Shown here: one piece after another, positions 48,357 through 56,652 of the stretch
Layout: every line of letters begins with the position of its first letter
How positions within the stretch are numbered: position 1 is the stretch's first letter
Assembly: GCF_900100395.1 (NCBI RefSeq)
Contig: NZ_FNFB01000021.1
Coordinates: 62,001 to 126,000 of the forward strand
From: Nonomuraea maritima
Lineage (GTDB): Bacteria > Actinomycetota > Actinomycetes > Streptosporangiales > Streptosporangiaceae
Reading direction: 5' to 3'
Length of the DNA: 64,000 nt
The notes under the pieces: model-generated
Database searches by the model: none
What the model was told of the DNA's origin: nothing
The model's input: only the letters and a program-made list of their open reading frames with translations
Position numbers and translations under genes: made by a program

Positions 48357-49370
48357 ATGATGCGTGCAGCACTCGCCACGGAAGTGGGCGCCCTGCTGAG
48401 CTTGACCGAACGTGAGATCCCGGAGCCGGGCCCCGGTGAGGTCCTGGTGAAGGTGACGGCTTGCGGCGTGTGCTTCACCGACGTCAGCCTGACGCGCGGG
48501 CACTACCCGATGGCGCGTTTCCCGGTGATCCCCGGCCATGAGATCACCGGTACGGTGGCCGCGCTCGGCAGCGGCGTGACAGGCCTGTCCGTGGGCGACG
48601 CGGTCGGCGGCCAGTTCCTGTACGACTCGTGCGGCCACTGCGACTACTGCGTGTCGGGCGACCAGATCCTCTGCCCGTCCAAGCGCATCACGGGCATCGT
48701 GGTGGACGGCGGTTACGCCGAGTACGTGTTGCTCAAGAGCGGCTACGTGACCCCGCTGCCGGCCGGTCTCGACCCGGTGGCCGCGGCGCCGCTACTGTGC
48801 GCGGGCCTGACCGCGTTCAACGGCCTGCGCCGGGCGGGGGCGACGCCCAGCTCGCGGGTGGCCGTCGTGGGCAGCGGCGGCGTCGGCGCGCTCGCCGTCC
48901 GCTACGCGCTCGCCATGGGTGCGCGCGTCGCCGTGGTCGGCCGCTCGGCGTCCGGGGAGGCGGTCGCCAAGGAGCTCGGCGCCGAGCTGTACATCGCGAG
49001 CGGCGAGACCGACGCGGCGGCGGCGCTGAAGGCCTGGGACGGCGGCGCGGACGTCATCCTGAACGCCGCCCCGTCCAACGCGGCGGCCTCGTCGGTGCTG
49101 ACCGGTCTCGCGCCGGACGGCACGCTGGTGCTCTGCGGTTACGACAACACGCCGCTGACCCTGCAGGCCCAGCCGATGATCCTCAACCGGCTGCACGTGA
49201 TGGCGACCCCGTCGGGCTCGCCCCACGACACCCGCGACACCCTGGCGTTCTCGGCGCAGCACGGCATCGTCCCGTCGGTCACCCCGATCACCCTGGACGA
49301 GGCCCCGGCGGCGCTGGAGTCCATGGCGAACGGCTCGGGCGGCGGCCGCCGCGTCATCACGTTCGACTGA
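48357..49370 (+). CDS. Zinc-dependent alcohol dehydrogenase (MDR family)
   Basis: 337 residues; ATG at 48357 or 48360 behind AGGAGG. The GroES-like half has the catalytic zinc Cys in ACGVCFTDV and the GHE motif, plus four structural-zinc cysteines in CGHCDYCVSGDQILC. The Rossmann half has VAVVGSGGVGALAVRYALAMGARVAVVGRS. This is a medium-chain NAD(P)H-dependent alcohol dehydrogenase, likely for an aliphatic or aromatic alcohol/aldehyde. Third positions of codons are G/C-rich like neighbours. A hairpin terminator follows its stop. Upstream MmyB-like regulator may control it. Confidence 0.92.
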   Translation: MMRAALATEVGALLSLTEREIPEPGPGEVLVKVTACGVCFTDVSLTRGHYPMARFPVIPGHEITGTVAALGSGVTGLSVGDAVGGQFLYDSCGHCDYCVSGDQILCPSKRITGIVVDGGYAEYVLLKSGYVTPLPAGLDPVAAAPLLCAGLTAFNGLRRAGATPSSRVAVVGSGGVGALAVRYALAMGARVAVVGRSASGEAVAKELGAELYIASGETDAAAALKAWDGGADVILNAAPSNAAASSVLTGLAPDGTLVLCGYDNTPLTLQAQPMILNRLHVMATPSGSPHDTRDTLAFSAQHGIVPSVTPITLDEAPAALESMANGSGGGRRVITFD

Positions 49371-49378
49371 CGTCACCC

Positions 49379-49416
49379 GCGCGGCGGCGGACCCCCACAG
49401 GCGTCCGCCGCCGCGC
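49379..49416 (+). terminator. Hairpin terminator after the alcohol dehydrogenase
   Basis: GCGCGGCGGCGGAC (49379-49392) pairs perfectly with GTCCGCCGCCGCGC (49403-49416), 14-bp stem with a 10-base loop, eight bases past the stop codon. Confidence 0.85.
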
Positions 49417-49454
49417 CAGGCAGCCCGAACGGCGGCGCGTCGGTGGACAGCACG

Positions 49455-49662
49455 GCCGCGCCCGGCCGACATCGAGGCGGCGGCATTCGCCCACCCGCAC
49501 ATCGACCACCTCGACTGGGTCTGGCACGCCGCCCCTGGTGATGACCGGCCCGTGTTCACCCGGGCGGACCATCTGGTGGCCGAACCGGAACGGGCCCGGC
49601 GCGACCTGCTCACGGAAGGCGCCCGCGACGTCAGCGGCCTCGGTAGCGCAGCCCGTCGATGA
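49455..49662 (+). pseudogene. Fragment of a metallo-beta-lactamase-fold hydrolase
   Basis: In one frame, RPADIEAAAFAHPHIDHLDW then VWHAAPGDDRPVFTRADHLV and AEPERARRDLL can be read; this matches the HxHxDH metal-binding loop of metallo-beta-lactamase-fold enzymes (with Ala instead of the usual Thr before His) and the strand after it. The frame ends at TGA 49660-49662. There is no start codon with a ribosome-binding site, and both the N-terminal strands and all of the C-terminal half are missing, so it is a relic. Confidence 0.55.
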
Positions 49663-49735
49663 GGAGGTCGACGAGGCGCTCCGCCTGCTCGCGGCGTCCC
49701 GGGTCGCCGGCCGCGAGGGCGATGCCGCTCCCCCT
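49631..49735 (-). pseudogene. C-terminal fragment of a TetR regulator
   Basis: The minus-strand frame ending at 49631 finishes with GSGIALAAGDPGRREQAERL, VDLLIDGLRYRGR, a standard TetR C-terminal helix. Going upstream, the frame is the antisense of the short-chain dehydrogenase remnant, so the rest of the TetR gene, including the DNA-binding domain, is gone. Confidence 0.55.
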
Positions 49736-50130
49736 TCGGCCCCAGGTCGACCGCCGACGAGGTCCTCCAGGGGGTCGAACGTGCTCTTCGCCGTCGAGGC
49801 CGCCCGGCGCTGGGCGGAGGACGGCACCGTGGCCAACGCGCTCGTGCCCGGCGGCATCCGTACCGGACGGGAGCGCCACCAGGAGGGCAGGGGATGCGGG
49901 CGGTCTTCGACAGCTACGAGTGGCGCACGCCCGAGCAGGGCGCGGCCACCTCCGTGCTGCCGGCCGCCTCTCCCCTGGTCGAGGGCGTCACCGGGCGCTA
50001 CTTCGAGGACTGCGCCGAGGCCCCGCGCACCACGGATCCCGGCGCGCAGTCGGGCGTGCGCCCGCACGCGCTCGACCCGGACGACGCCGCGCGCCTGTGG
50101 AAGGTGTCGTCCGGACTGCTGGGTCTGTGA
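49726..50130 (+). pseudogene. Short-chain dehydrogenase with internal deletion and frameshift
   Basis: Three pieces of one oxidoreductase can be read: RSPFGPRSTADEVLQGV at 49726-49776 (the N-terminal leader of this SDR group); VLFAVEAARRWAEDGTVANALVPGGI from 49775 in another frame (the region after the catalytic Tyr-Lys); and, after a second frame change near 49890, TPEQGAATSVLPAASPLVEG and VTGRYFEDCAEAP to a stop at 50128-50130. The whole Rossmann motif and catalytic centre are missing. It is therefore a decayed gene. Confidence 0.65.
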
Positions 50131-50134
50131 CGCG

Positions 50135-50323
50135 TCAGTGGTGGCCTTCGCCGGTGACCTCGTCGAGGTTCACGCCATGGGCGCGGGCCAGTCGAGTCAC
50201 TTCGTCCCATTCGTCGGCAGCCAGGAGGGTGCCGTGCGCGTCGTTGTCGCGGCGGGCCGCCTGCAGCGACCGCCAGACCGACCTTGCCCGTTCGCGGATC
50301 GCAGCCGCCACTGCAGTGCTCAT
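50135..50323 (-). CDS. Small protein of unknown function (62 residues)
   Basis: Start MSTAVAAAIRERARSVWRSL at 50323, with AAGGGGTGA at a suitable distance, and an even coding codon pattern. The protein is mostly helical and charged (RERARSVWRSLQAARRDNDAHG; ADEWDEVTRLARAHGVNLDEV) with no membrane segment or cysteines. Actinomycetes carry many such small cytosolic proteins; I cannot assign a function. It lies between the dehydrogenase remnant and the SRPBCC gene. Confidence 0.6.
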   Translation of the reverse strand: MSTAVAAAIRERARSVWRSLQAARRDNDAHGTLLAADEWDEVTRLARAHGVNLDEVTGEGHH

Positions 50324-50407
50324 GTCACCCCTTGCGCAAGTTTTTAGCCGCCGGATGCGTTTCTTGCCATTACGTTACCGTCCGTGGCGGATGCTCTGAC
50401 CTGCGGC

Positions 50408-50878
50408 CTACGGCATGGCGGCTTCCGCGATTCGCTTGAGGTAGGCGTTCCGCCGCAGCATGAGCGCGGTCATGTACCGCCGCAGGACCAGCAGCTCCGC
50501 GACGGCGCCCAGCGGTCCTGCGGGGGCGGAGAAGTCGACGACGTCCCTCATCAGGGTCGCCTCGGTCCCGTTCTCCCGGGTCGCCTCGAAGGTGTGGGCG
50601 TGGTGCCAGTGCCGGAACGGGCCGCGCACCTGTTCGTCCACGAAGAACGCGGGCCGCTCGTAGGCGCTGATCACCGAGGTCAGCCGCCACGGCACGCCGA
50701 AGTGACGCGCCCGCCACGTGACCGTGTCACCGAGGACGAGGTGGCCGGAGGTGACCCCCGCCACCGCCTGCTCCCGCGCGCCGCGCATGGAGCCGAGGTG
50801 CAGCTCGACCGACAACGACAGGTCGAAGACCGGCTCCGGCGGCGCGAGCACCAGCGTGGCCAGCTCGAAGCGTGACAT
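50408..50878 (-). CDS. SRPBCC (START-like) family protein
   Basis: 156 residues, start MSRFELATLVLAPPEPVFDLSLSVELH, after TTGAGG. The pattern of a first strand, a helix pair (VFDLSLSVELHLGSM), GHLVLGDTVTWRARHFGVPWRLTSVISAYERPAFFVDEQVRGPFRHWHHAHTFEA and the final helix VAELLVLRRYMTALMLRRNAYLKRIAEAA identifies the cyclase/dehydrase-like helix-grip fold with a hydrophobic cavity. It may bind a lipid or small hydrophobic compound; role unknown. 29 bases separate it from the recombinase-like gene upstream, so the two may be cotranscribed. Confidence 0.85.
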   Translation of the reverse strand: MSRFELATLVLAPPEPVFDLSLSVELHLGSMRGAREQAVAGVTSGHLVLGDTVTWRARHFGVPWRLTSVISAYERPAFFVDEQVRGPFRHWHHAHTFEATRENGTEATLMRDVVDFSAPAGPLGAVAELLVLRRYMTALMLRRNAYLKRIAEAAMP

Positions 50879-50907
50879 GTCGTGACCTCAATCACGGGGG
50901 CGGGCGG

Positions 50908-52071
50908 TCAGAAGGTGAGATCCCCGGCGTCGCGGCGGAGAGGTTCGAGCAGCTCGGTCACCGTGGTGGCGCGCAGCACGCCCGGGTGCAGCACCTCCGC
51001 CCTGGGACGCGGCACACCCCCGGCCACGGCGGCCGCGACCAGGGCGGCGGCCAGCCACCGCGCGTCCGCCGGACGGCCAGGCCCGATCAGCGGCTCCCCC
51101 GGCATCCGGGTGTCCGACAGCTCCCGCAGCAGCGGCCGGACCGGTGCGGGCACGGGGAAGGCCACGGGGTGCCCGTTGCCGTCGCGCACCGTGACCACGG
51201 CCGGACCTCCTCCGGCGTACCCGCGCAGGTCGCGCGCCGTCAGCTCGGCCAGCGCCGTCACGGACGCGCCGGTCGCCTCCAGCAGGGCCACGGCGACGGC
51301 CTCGGGGGTGCGCCCGTCGGCGGCCAGGCGGGCCACGCCCCGGCGCAGCAGCCGCCGCTCCTCACGGGTGAGCGGCCCGCCGGCGCTGCCGGCGTGGACG
51401 GCGTGCGACACCGCGCCGGTGCGCCAGGCGTGGGCGTAGAAGGACGACAGCACGGCCCGCCTGCGGTTGACCGTGGTGTCCGACAGCGGCCGGCCCGGCC
51501 GGCGCACGCCCACGGTGAGGGTGCCGGTGAGGGCGGCGTCGCAGTAGGCGTCCAGGTGGGCGCCGGTGGCCGCGAGCGGGTCGAGGGACGACTCCGAGGC
51601 GCGCAGCCAGCGCAGGAACGCGGCCAGCACCTGCAGGCGCGTCTGCCGCGCCGCGGCCGAGGACCGTTCGAGCAGCCAGGCCCGCACCGCCTTCGCGGCC
51701 GCGGGCGCGAGGCCGTCGATCAGGTCGACGTCCGCCGCGGACACGTCACCGCCGTCGCCGGGGCGCCTGCGCGGACGCAGGCCCTCGATCTCCCCGACGC
51801 TCGCCGGGGCGGAGGTACGGGGCTGGGCTGAGGGCTGGGGGGAAGGTTCTGTCACGGTGTTCCTCGGCGGCATGCTGGGGCGCTGGGCTGAGGGCTGGGG
51901 GGACTGGGGGGCGAGCCGTTCCGTACCGGATAAAGGGTCCTCCGACGGGGTCGCCGGGGGTGGTGCGGCCGTCGCGGACGAGAGCTCCGGCCGGGGGGCG
52001 ACGGCGGGCGTCAGGTGCTCGTCGGCCTCAAGAAGCGGGCCGGGGATGTCGGTGCGCGGGCCGCTCAGCAC
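50908..52071 (-). CDS. Degenerate tyrosine-recombinase-like protein
   Basis: 387 residues from a GTG with AAGG ahead. The first 110 residues are Pro/Ser/Ala-rich. Then a core-binding (SAM-like) domain of site-specific recombinases: AAKAVRAWLLERSSAAARQT, VLAAFLRWLRASE, LSDTTVNRRRAVLSSFYAHAWRTGAV. The catalytic domain is present in outline (AVALLEATGASVTALAELTARDL, LHPGVLRATTVTELL) but the first catalytic Arg of the TG-L-R motif is replaced, the HxLRH box is altered, and no nucleophilic Tyr is found near the C-terminus (ends DAGDLTF). It probably binds DNA without recombining it. There is no att site or tRNA near. Confidence 0.72.
   Translation of the reverse strand: MLSGPRTDIPGPLLEADEHLTPAVAPRPELSSATAAPPPATPSEDPLSGTERLAPQSPQPSAQRPSMPPRNTVTEPSPQPSAQPRTSAPASVGEIEGLRPRRRPGDGGDVSAADVDLIDGLAPAAAKAVRAWLLERSSAAARQTRLQVLAAFLRWLRASESSLDPLAATGAHLDAYCDAALTGTLTVGVRRPGRPLSDTTVNRRRAVLSSFYAHAWRTGAVSHAVHAGSAGGPLTREERRLLRRGVARLAADGRTPEAVAVALLEATGASVTALAELTARDLRGYAGGGPAVVTVRDGNGHPVAFPVPAPVRPLLRELSDTRMPGEPLIGPGRPADARWLAAALVAAAVAGGVPRPRAEVLHPGVLRATTVTELLEPLRRDAGDLTF
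51822..51903 (-). repeat. 22-bp direct repeat with 60-bp period in the recombinase-like gene
   Basis: The same 22 bases (starting GCTGGGCTGAGGGCTGG) occur at 51822-51843 and 51882-51903, exactly 60 bases apart. In protein this gives two PQPSAQ copies in the low-complexity N-terminal region. The period being a multiple of three keeps the frame. Confidence 0.8.
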
Positions 52072-52226
52072 GTGACCTTACCCGCCCGCACGGCTGCCGT
52101 CATGGTCGGCTCGATGGCCGTCACGGCCGTGCCGACAGCCGTGATGACGGCCGTCTTGACGGCCGTCTTGATGGCCGCCGCACGGGCGGGACAGTCCTGA
52201 GGGCCGGGGCCAGGCAGTCCAGTCAT
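52065..52226 (-). CDS. Possible small protein coupled to the recombinase-like gene
   Basis: A 53-codon frame (MTGLPGPGPQDCPARAAAIK, then TAVKTAVITAVGTAVTAIEP) whose stop TGA (52065-52067) lies six bases into the downstream gene's GTG start at 52071, giving an overlap. It is low-complexity: TAV-type triplets repeat because the DNA carries GACGGCCGTC palindromic units. Start ATG at 52226 has a weak GAGAAG upstream. It may be a leader peptide or simply a repeat artefact. Confidence 0.3.
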   Translation of the reverse strand: MTGLPGPGPQDCPARAAAIKTAVKTAVITAVGTAVTAIEPTMTAAVRAGKVTC

Positions 52227-52301
52227 GTTTTCGATCTTCTCACGGCGCTTCGCCCCGCGCCGCCCGGTGTGCGGCACCCGTCCGAAGTCCCCGACGTCGC
52301 C

Positions 52302-54617
52302 TCATTGCTTGCGCCGCGCCCGGTAGGTGACCGGCTTGTCCCCCTTCCCGGGGAAAGCCATGATCAGCAGGCGTTGACCGTAGTCGTTCTTCCCCTTCCA
52401 CCGGAACCAGTCGTAGTGCACCCGGATCCGGTAATGACCGGCACGACCGTTGAGCGACAGGTCGGGGAACCCGGTGCCGCTCAGATCGTCCCTGAGCACG
52501 ATCTCCCCGGTGGGACTCCGGTAGCCGACCTCCACGACGTGGTCCCAGCCCTTGGTCTCCACCGGCGGGCGGCGGGTGTAGGTCTCCAGCGTGACGCAGA
52601 GGTCGTAGTCGGGGTGCGTCAGGACCATCAGGTGACCGGGCAGGGCGGCCACCAGGCCGTTGCGCTGCGCCTCGTCCAGCACACCGTCCTCGAACGGGTC
52701 CGCCTCGTCCTCGGTCGGCTCGTACGTCTCGACGGCTCCGTAGTCCGTCCACTGCGGCTCTTTGATGCGGATCGCCTTGGCCGCTCTGATGAGCGGGCGG
52801 TGGCGCGGGGTCGAGTCGCACATGCGCTGCGCGTCGTCCTCCCACTCCTGGTCCTCCAGCTCCTGCTCGGCGGCCGCGGCCTGGACCACGGCGTCGGCGC
52901 CAGGGCAGATCTGCGCGAGCGGATAGGTCAGGGCGTCGCGCCGCAGCCCCTCCACCGTCTGCAGGCGGGCGACCTCCTGAGGGTCGTTGCGGGTGTAGAC
53001 GCCGCACAGCCGGCGGCCGTGGGCGAGGATCACGGCGTCGGGCGTGGTGTCGGCGAACGTGACCAGGCCCGCCTGCCGGTAGGAGCACACGAACCGCTGG
53101 TCGGAGGTGAGCTCAGGTTTCCTGGGTTCGCCCCTCCACGGCTCGTACGGGGCGCAGTCCTCTGCCGCGGTGACGGGGCCGAGTGACTGGTCGGCCACCG
53201 GCGCGAACCCGAGCGCGAGCAGGGTGACCGTCACCGCGAGCACGACATGGCGGCGTACGCGCTGGGCGGGCGCGGCCGGGTAGAGCACCAGCAGGAGCAG
53301 CGCCGAGGCGAGCAGGGCCGCGCCGTACCACGACGGCGAGACGCCGAAGAAGAGCTCACCGTCGCGCTCCCGGGTGAACAGCCCTTCCGGGTAGATCTGC
53401 ACACCTTCGTAGAAGAAGTCACCGGAAACCGCCGGCACCGGTGTCGTCGTGAGCGCACTGACGAAAGCGACGACCGCGGCGACCGTCAACGTCACCGTGG
53501 TGAACCGCACGAGACGGCGGGTCCGGCGCAGGACGGTGACCAGGAGCAGCAGCGCGGGGCCGCCGACGCCGACGAAGACGTCGAGGGAGAACCAGGTCAG
53601 CGCCGGCGTACCGCCGCCCTCCACCCGGACGACGTTCTCGATGGCGCCTCTGGGCCCGATCCAGAGGTACATGCCGTGCGTGAGGTTGACGGCGGCGGGG
53701 ACGAGCGGGAGCACGACCGCCACGGCGGCCACCGGCCACCACCTGGCCGCCGCCCGCGCCGGCCGCCGCCTCGGGACCGGCTGCGGGAGGGGGTTCGCGA
53801 GTTCGTGGGCGGTCCTGGCCACCCACACCAGCCCGAAGACGCTGACGGCGCCGATGAGGGTGTGGACCGCGAAGGCCCAGGGGAATACGCCCGTGCTGAT
53901 GCCCATGCTGCCGCCGGGCTTGAGAAAGGTCATCACCTGGGCGACGACGCCGATCCTGACGGTCGCCGCGCTCCAGCGACTGTCCCTGGCCTGGGCGACC
54001 AGGATCGACACCGACCACGCCTGCCAGACGTACCCGTACCCGCCGGCGAGGGTGAAGACGGCGGTGTCCAGGCCGAGCACGCCCGTGATGCTCTGGCCGA
54101 GGCCGCTCGCGCAGGCGAGGAGTCCCGCCACGAGCGAGAACAGCCGCAGCCCGCGGGAGACGACGCCGCGGAGCACCAGGAAGAACAGCCAGACGACGGC
54201 CGCCTGCAGGAGCCCGGTGATGATCTCCGTCGCCGTCCAGAACCAGTAGGCCTCGGCCGCCACGATCAGCGGGACACTGGCGAAGAGGGCGATGCCGAAG
54301 CCGACCTGCAGGTACAGCGCGAGCCGCAGCAGGCCGACGCGCCCGCCGCGGTGGGCCGGCTCGCCTCGGGCGCGGCCGCGCAGCACCTGCCACAGGGCCC
54401 ACGCCTGTACGGCCCCGACGAGCAGCACGGCCACCGTCAGCCCCCAGGGAACGCTGAACGCGTCCTCGTCGCCGAGGAAGAAGGGATCGCGCGCGACGAC
54501 CGTCCAGAGCGGGCGGCCGTGGTCGGTGGTCAGCGCGAGGGCGCCGAGCACGCCCACGAAGGCGAGGTGGCCGAGCGCGAACAAGGCGGCGATCATGCCG
54601 AAGCGGTAGTGACGCAT
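52302..54617 (-). CDS. Large multispanning membrane protein with extracellular C-terminal domain
   Basis: 771 residues, start MRHYRFGMIAALFALGHLAFVGVLGALAL. About ten to twelve hydrophobic helices fill the first 500 residues (such as LTVAVLLVGAVQAWALWQVL; LYLQVGFGIALFASVPLIVAA; IITGLLQAAVVWLFFLVLRG; WWPVAAVAVVLPLVPAAV; ALLASALLLLVLYPAAPA; HVVLAVTVTLLALGFAPVAD). The last 270 residues are soluble and charged, with Cys in DCAPYEPW, FVCSYRQAG, RLCGVYTRND and QICPGADAV, and a beta-rich end (GHYRIRVHYDWFRWKGKNDYGQRLLIMAFPGKG). I do not recognise the family. The cysteines suggest an oxidised, outward-facing domain. Confidence 0.82.
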   Translation of the reverse strand: MRHYRFGMIAALFALGHLAFVGVLGALALTTDHGRPLWTVVARDPFFLGDEDAFSVPWGLTVAVLLVGAVQAWALWQVLRGRARGEPAHRGGRVGLLRLALYLQVGFGIALFASVPLIVAAEAYWFWTATEIITGLLQAAVVWLFFLVLRGVVSRGLRLFSLVAGLLACASGLGQSITGVLGLDTAVFTLAGGYGYVWQAWSVSILVAQARDSRWSAATVRIGVVAQVMTFLKPGGSMGISTGVFPWAFAVHTLIGAVSVFGLVWVARTAHELANPLPQPVPRRRPARAAARWWPVAAVAVVLPLVPAAVNLTHGMYLWIGPRGAIENVVRVEGGGTPALTWFSLDVFVGVGGPALLLLVTVLRRTRRLVRFTTVTLTVAAVVAFVSALTTTPVPAVSGDFFYEGVQIYPEGLFTRERDGELFFGVSPSWYGAALLASALLLLVLYPAAPAQRVRRHVVLAVTVTLLALGFAPVADQSLGPVTAAEDCAPYEPWRGEPRKPELTSDQRFVCSYRQAGLVTFADTTPDAVILAHGRRLCGVYTRNDPQEVARLQTVEGLRRDALTYPLAQICPGADAVVQAAAAEQELEDQEWEDDAQRMCDSTPRHRPLIRAAKAIRIKEPQWTDYGAVETYEPTEDEADPFEDGVLDEAQRNGLVAALPGHLMVLTHPDYDLCVTLETYTRRPPVETKGWDHVVEVGYRSPTGEIVLRDDLSGTGFPDLSLNGRAGHYRIRVHYDWFRWKGKNDYGQRLLIMAFPGKGDKPVTYRARRKQ

Positions 54618-54726
54618 GGCCGTCTCTCGGGGGGTGGGAGAGGAAACGCCCAACCCTAGCGAGCCACCAGAAAGTTGATCAAGAATGTGTCGTCACCGGT
54701 CCCCCGAGCGGCGGGGAGCCGTACCC

Positions 54727-55689
54727 TCACTGATCGTCTCCCAGGGCGGCGGCGAGGCGGGCCGCGAGCGTGGCGACGGCGGCGCGCAGTTCCGGTCCGC
54801 CCTCGACGTGGAAGGCGAACGGCACGCTCGCCAGCCACTCCTGCGCGTACATGGCCGGGTTGTTCGTGCTGCCGACCAGCACGCAGCCGTCCTCGGTGGC
54901 CTCCAGCCGGCCCATGGGCGCCCTGACCCAGGGCGCCACCTCGGCGAGCGGGGCGTCGAACACCACTCGGGTGAGGTAAGGCCAACCGCTGCCGAGGTGC
55001 TCCTCCAGCATCGTCACCGGGTCGAGCCCGTCGGGCGGCTGGAACGCGTACGGGGTCTCCTCGACCGAGGCGATCCGGTCGATCCGGTACGTGCGGATCG
55101 CGTCCGCCCGGTGCGAGTGGCACAGCAGGTACCAGCGCCCGTGGCGGACGACGACCGCCCATGGGTCGGCCTCCGTCGTCCACTCGTTGCCCGACTCGCG
55201 CCGGTACGTGACCAGGACCCGCCGCCGGGCCGCGACGGCGGCGACGAGCGCGCTGGTGGTGGTGGGGTCGGGGCGGGCCGAGTAACGGTCGCGCGCCGCC
55301 GAGGCGTGCTCGCGCAGGACCGCCGCCTGCCGGCCGACGTTCTCGGGCAGCGCCCGGACGACCTTGCGCAGGGCCGTACCGACCAGATCGTTCACGTCGG
55401 CGGCAGCCGGCGGGCTGTCGAGCACCGCCATGACCAGCGCGATCGCCTCGGGCTCTGTGAAGGCGACCGGCGGCAGCCTCGTGCCGCGTCCGAGCCGGTA
55501 GCCGCCGTAGGGGCCGCGAAGCGACTCGACGGGGATGCCCGCCTCCCGCAGGATGCCGACGTAGCGTCGCGCGGCCCGCTCCGTGACGTCGAGGCGCTCG
55601 GCGAGTTCGCCGGCCGTGACCCCTGGGCGGGTCTGGAGGATCTCCAAGGTGCGCAGCGCACGCGCGGTGGGGCTGGTGTCGGTCGGCAC
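54727..55689 (-). CDS. WYL-domain transcriptional regulator
   Basis: 320 residues, start MPTDTSPTARALRTLEILQTRPG. N-terminal HTH_11 (VTAGELAERLDVTERAARRYVGILREAGIPVESLRGPYGGYRLG), a WYL domain in the middle (LVTYRRESGNEWTTEADPWAVVVRHGRWYLLCHSHRADAIRTYRIDRIASVEETPYAF), and a WCX C-terminal extension. WYL proteins sense ligands such as nucleic acids or metabolites and regulate stress and metabolism. It is divergent from the alpha/beta-hydrolase gene 120 bases away; a dyad sits between them, suggesting direct control. Confidence 0.92.
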   Translation of the reverse strand: MPTDTSPTARALRTLEILQTRPGVTAGELAERLDVTERAARRYVGILREAGIPVESLRGPYGGYRLGRGTRLPPVAFTEPEAIALVMAVLDSPPAAADVNDLVGTALRKVVRALPENVGRQAAVLREHASAARDRYSARPDPTTTSALVAAVAARRRVLVTYRRESGNEWTTEADPWAVVVRHGRWYLLCHSHRADAIRTYRIDRIASVEETPYAFQPPDGLDPVTMLEEHLGSGWPYLTRVVFDAPLAEVAPWVRAPMGRLEATEDGCVLVGSTNNPAMYAQEWLASVPFAFHVEGGPELRAAVATLAARLAAALGDDQ

Positions 55690-55717
55690 ACCGGAAGACT
55701 AGGTGGTCGTGTGACGA

Positions 55718-55738
55718 ACCGGAAGCAGATCGTCCGGT
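55718..55738. promoter_or_regulatory. ACCGGA-N9-TCCGGT dyad between the WYL and hydrolase genes
   Basis: ACCGGA (55718-55723) and TCCGGT (55733-55738) are perfect arms in the shared divergent promoter region, 29 bases from the WYL start and 71 bases from the hydrolase start. A likely operator for the WYL protein (by position). Confidence 0.45.
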
Positions 55739-55809
55739 ATCGGTCCTAGCATGCCTGCGTGACGGCAGGGTTCCGGCCGTCGGGTTTCCCCACTGAAAGA
55801 GGACTGATC

Positions 55810-56496
55810 ATGGATATCCTGCTCGTCGCCGGCCTCTGGCTCGACGGCTCCGCGTGGGACGAGGTCGTGCCGGAGCTCGAGGCGCTCGGCCACCGTCCCG
55901 TGCCGATCACGCTGCCCGGCCAGGGCGACGGTTCCACCTCGGCCACCCTCGACGACCAGGTGGCGGCGGTGATCGACGCCGTGGACGCGGCGCCGGGAAA
56001 GGTCCTGGTGGTGGGGCACTCCGCGGCCTCCAGCCTGGCCTGGCTGGCCGCCGACGCGCGACCGCAGCGGGTCGCCAAGGTCGCCCTCGTCGGCGGCTTC
56101 CCGAGCGATGACGGCAGCGAGTACGCCGACTTCTTCGAGACGAAGGACGGCGTCATGCCGTTCCCCGGCTGGGGGCCGTTCGAGGGGGCCGACTCGGTCG
56201 ACCTGGACGAGGAGGCCAAGCAGCGCATCGCGGCCGCGGCGATCCCCGTGCCGGAACAGGTGTCGAAGGGCGTGGTGCGGCTGCGGGACGAGCGGCGGTA
56301 CGACGTCCCGGTCGTCCTCGTCTGCCCTGAGTACACCCCTGCCCAGGCCAAGGAGTTGCTCGACGCCGGCCAGCTGCCCGAGCTCTCGCGCGTCAAGCAC
56401 CTGGAGTACGCCGACATCGACTCGGGCCACTGGCCCATGTTCACCAAGCCCGCGGAGCTCGCCCGCATCCTGGCGGCGGCCACCACCGAGTCCTGA
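55810..56496 (+). CDS. Alpha/beta hydrolase
   Basis: 228 residues from the ATG at 55810 with GAGG upstream. Small alpha/beta hydrolase: N-terminal strand DILLVAGLWLDGSAWDEVV, nucleophile Ser71 in VVGHSAASSL, and C-terminal His207 in DIDSGHWPMF; the acid lies in VLVCPEYTP. Lid region is short. The protein belongs to the small cytosolic group with a WYL regulator next to it, seen in several actinomycetes. Natural substrate unknown (ester or lactone hydrolysis plausible). Confidence 0.9.
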   Translation: MDILLVAGLWLDGSAWDEVVPELEALGHRPVPITLPGQGDGSTSATLDDQVAAVIDAVDAAPGKVLVVGHSAASSLAWLAADARPQRVAKVALVGGFPSDDGSEYADFFETKDGVMPFPGWGPFEGADSVDLDEEAKQRIAAAAIPVPEQVSKGVVRLRDERRYDVPVVLVCPEYTPAQAKELLDAGQLPELSRVKHLEYADIDSGHWPMFTKPAELARILAAATTES

Positions 56497-56500
56497 CGCG

Positions 56501-56518
56501 GCCTCCCGTAAGGGAGGC
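56501..56518 (+). terminator. Hairpin terminator after the hydrolase gene
   Basis: GCCTCCC-GTAA-GGGAGGC, a perfect 7-bp stem with a 4-base loop five bases past the stop codon. Confidence 0.7.
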
Positions 56519-56652
56519 GTTCACCGCCCTCGATCCGGCCGATCCTTCCTCCTCGGTACGGCCGCCCGAAATGGGTCTTGTCTCAACCTTCACTTATCGC
56601 TTACTTTTGCGCTGCAAACGTAACCGATAACGATTGCAACTGTGAGGGCGGC

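Noticed and set aside
50908..52071. An integrase marking a mobile element or genomic island
   Set aside because: Catalytic residues are missing, there is no tRNA or att repeat, and flanking genes are ordinary chromosomal types.
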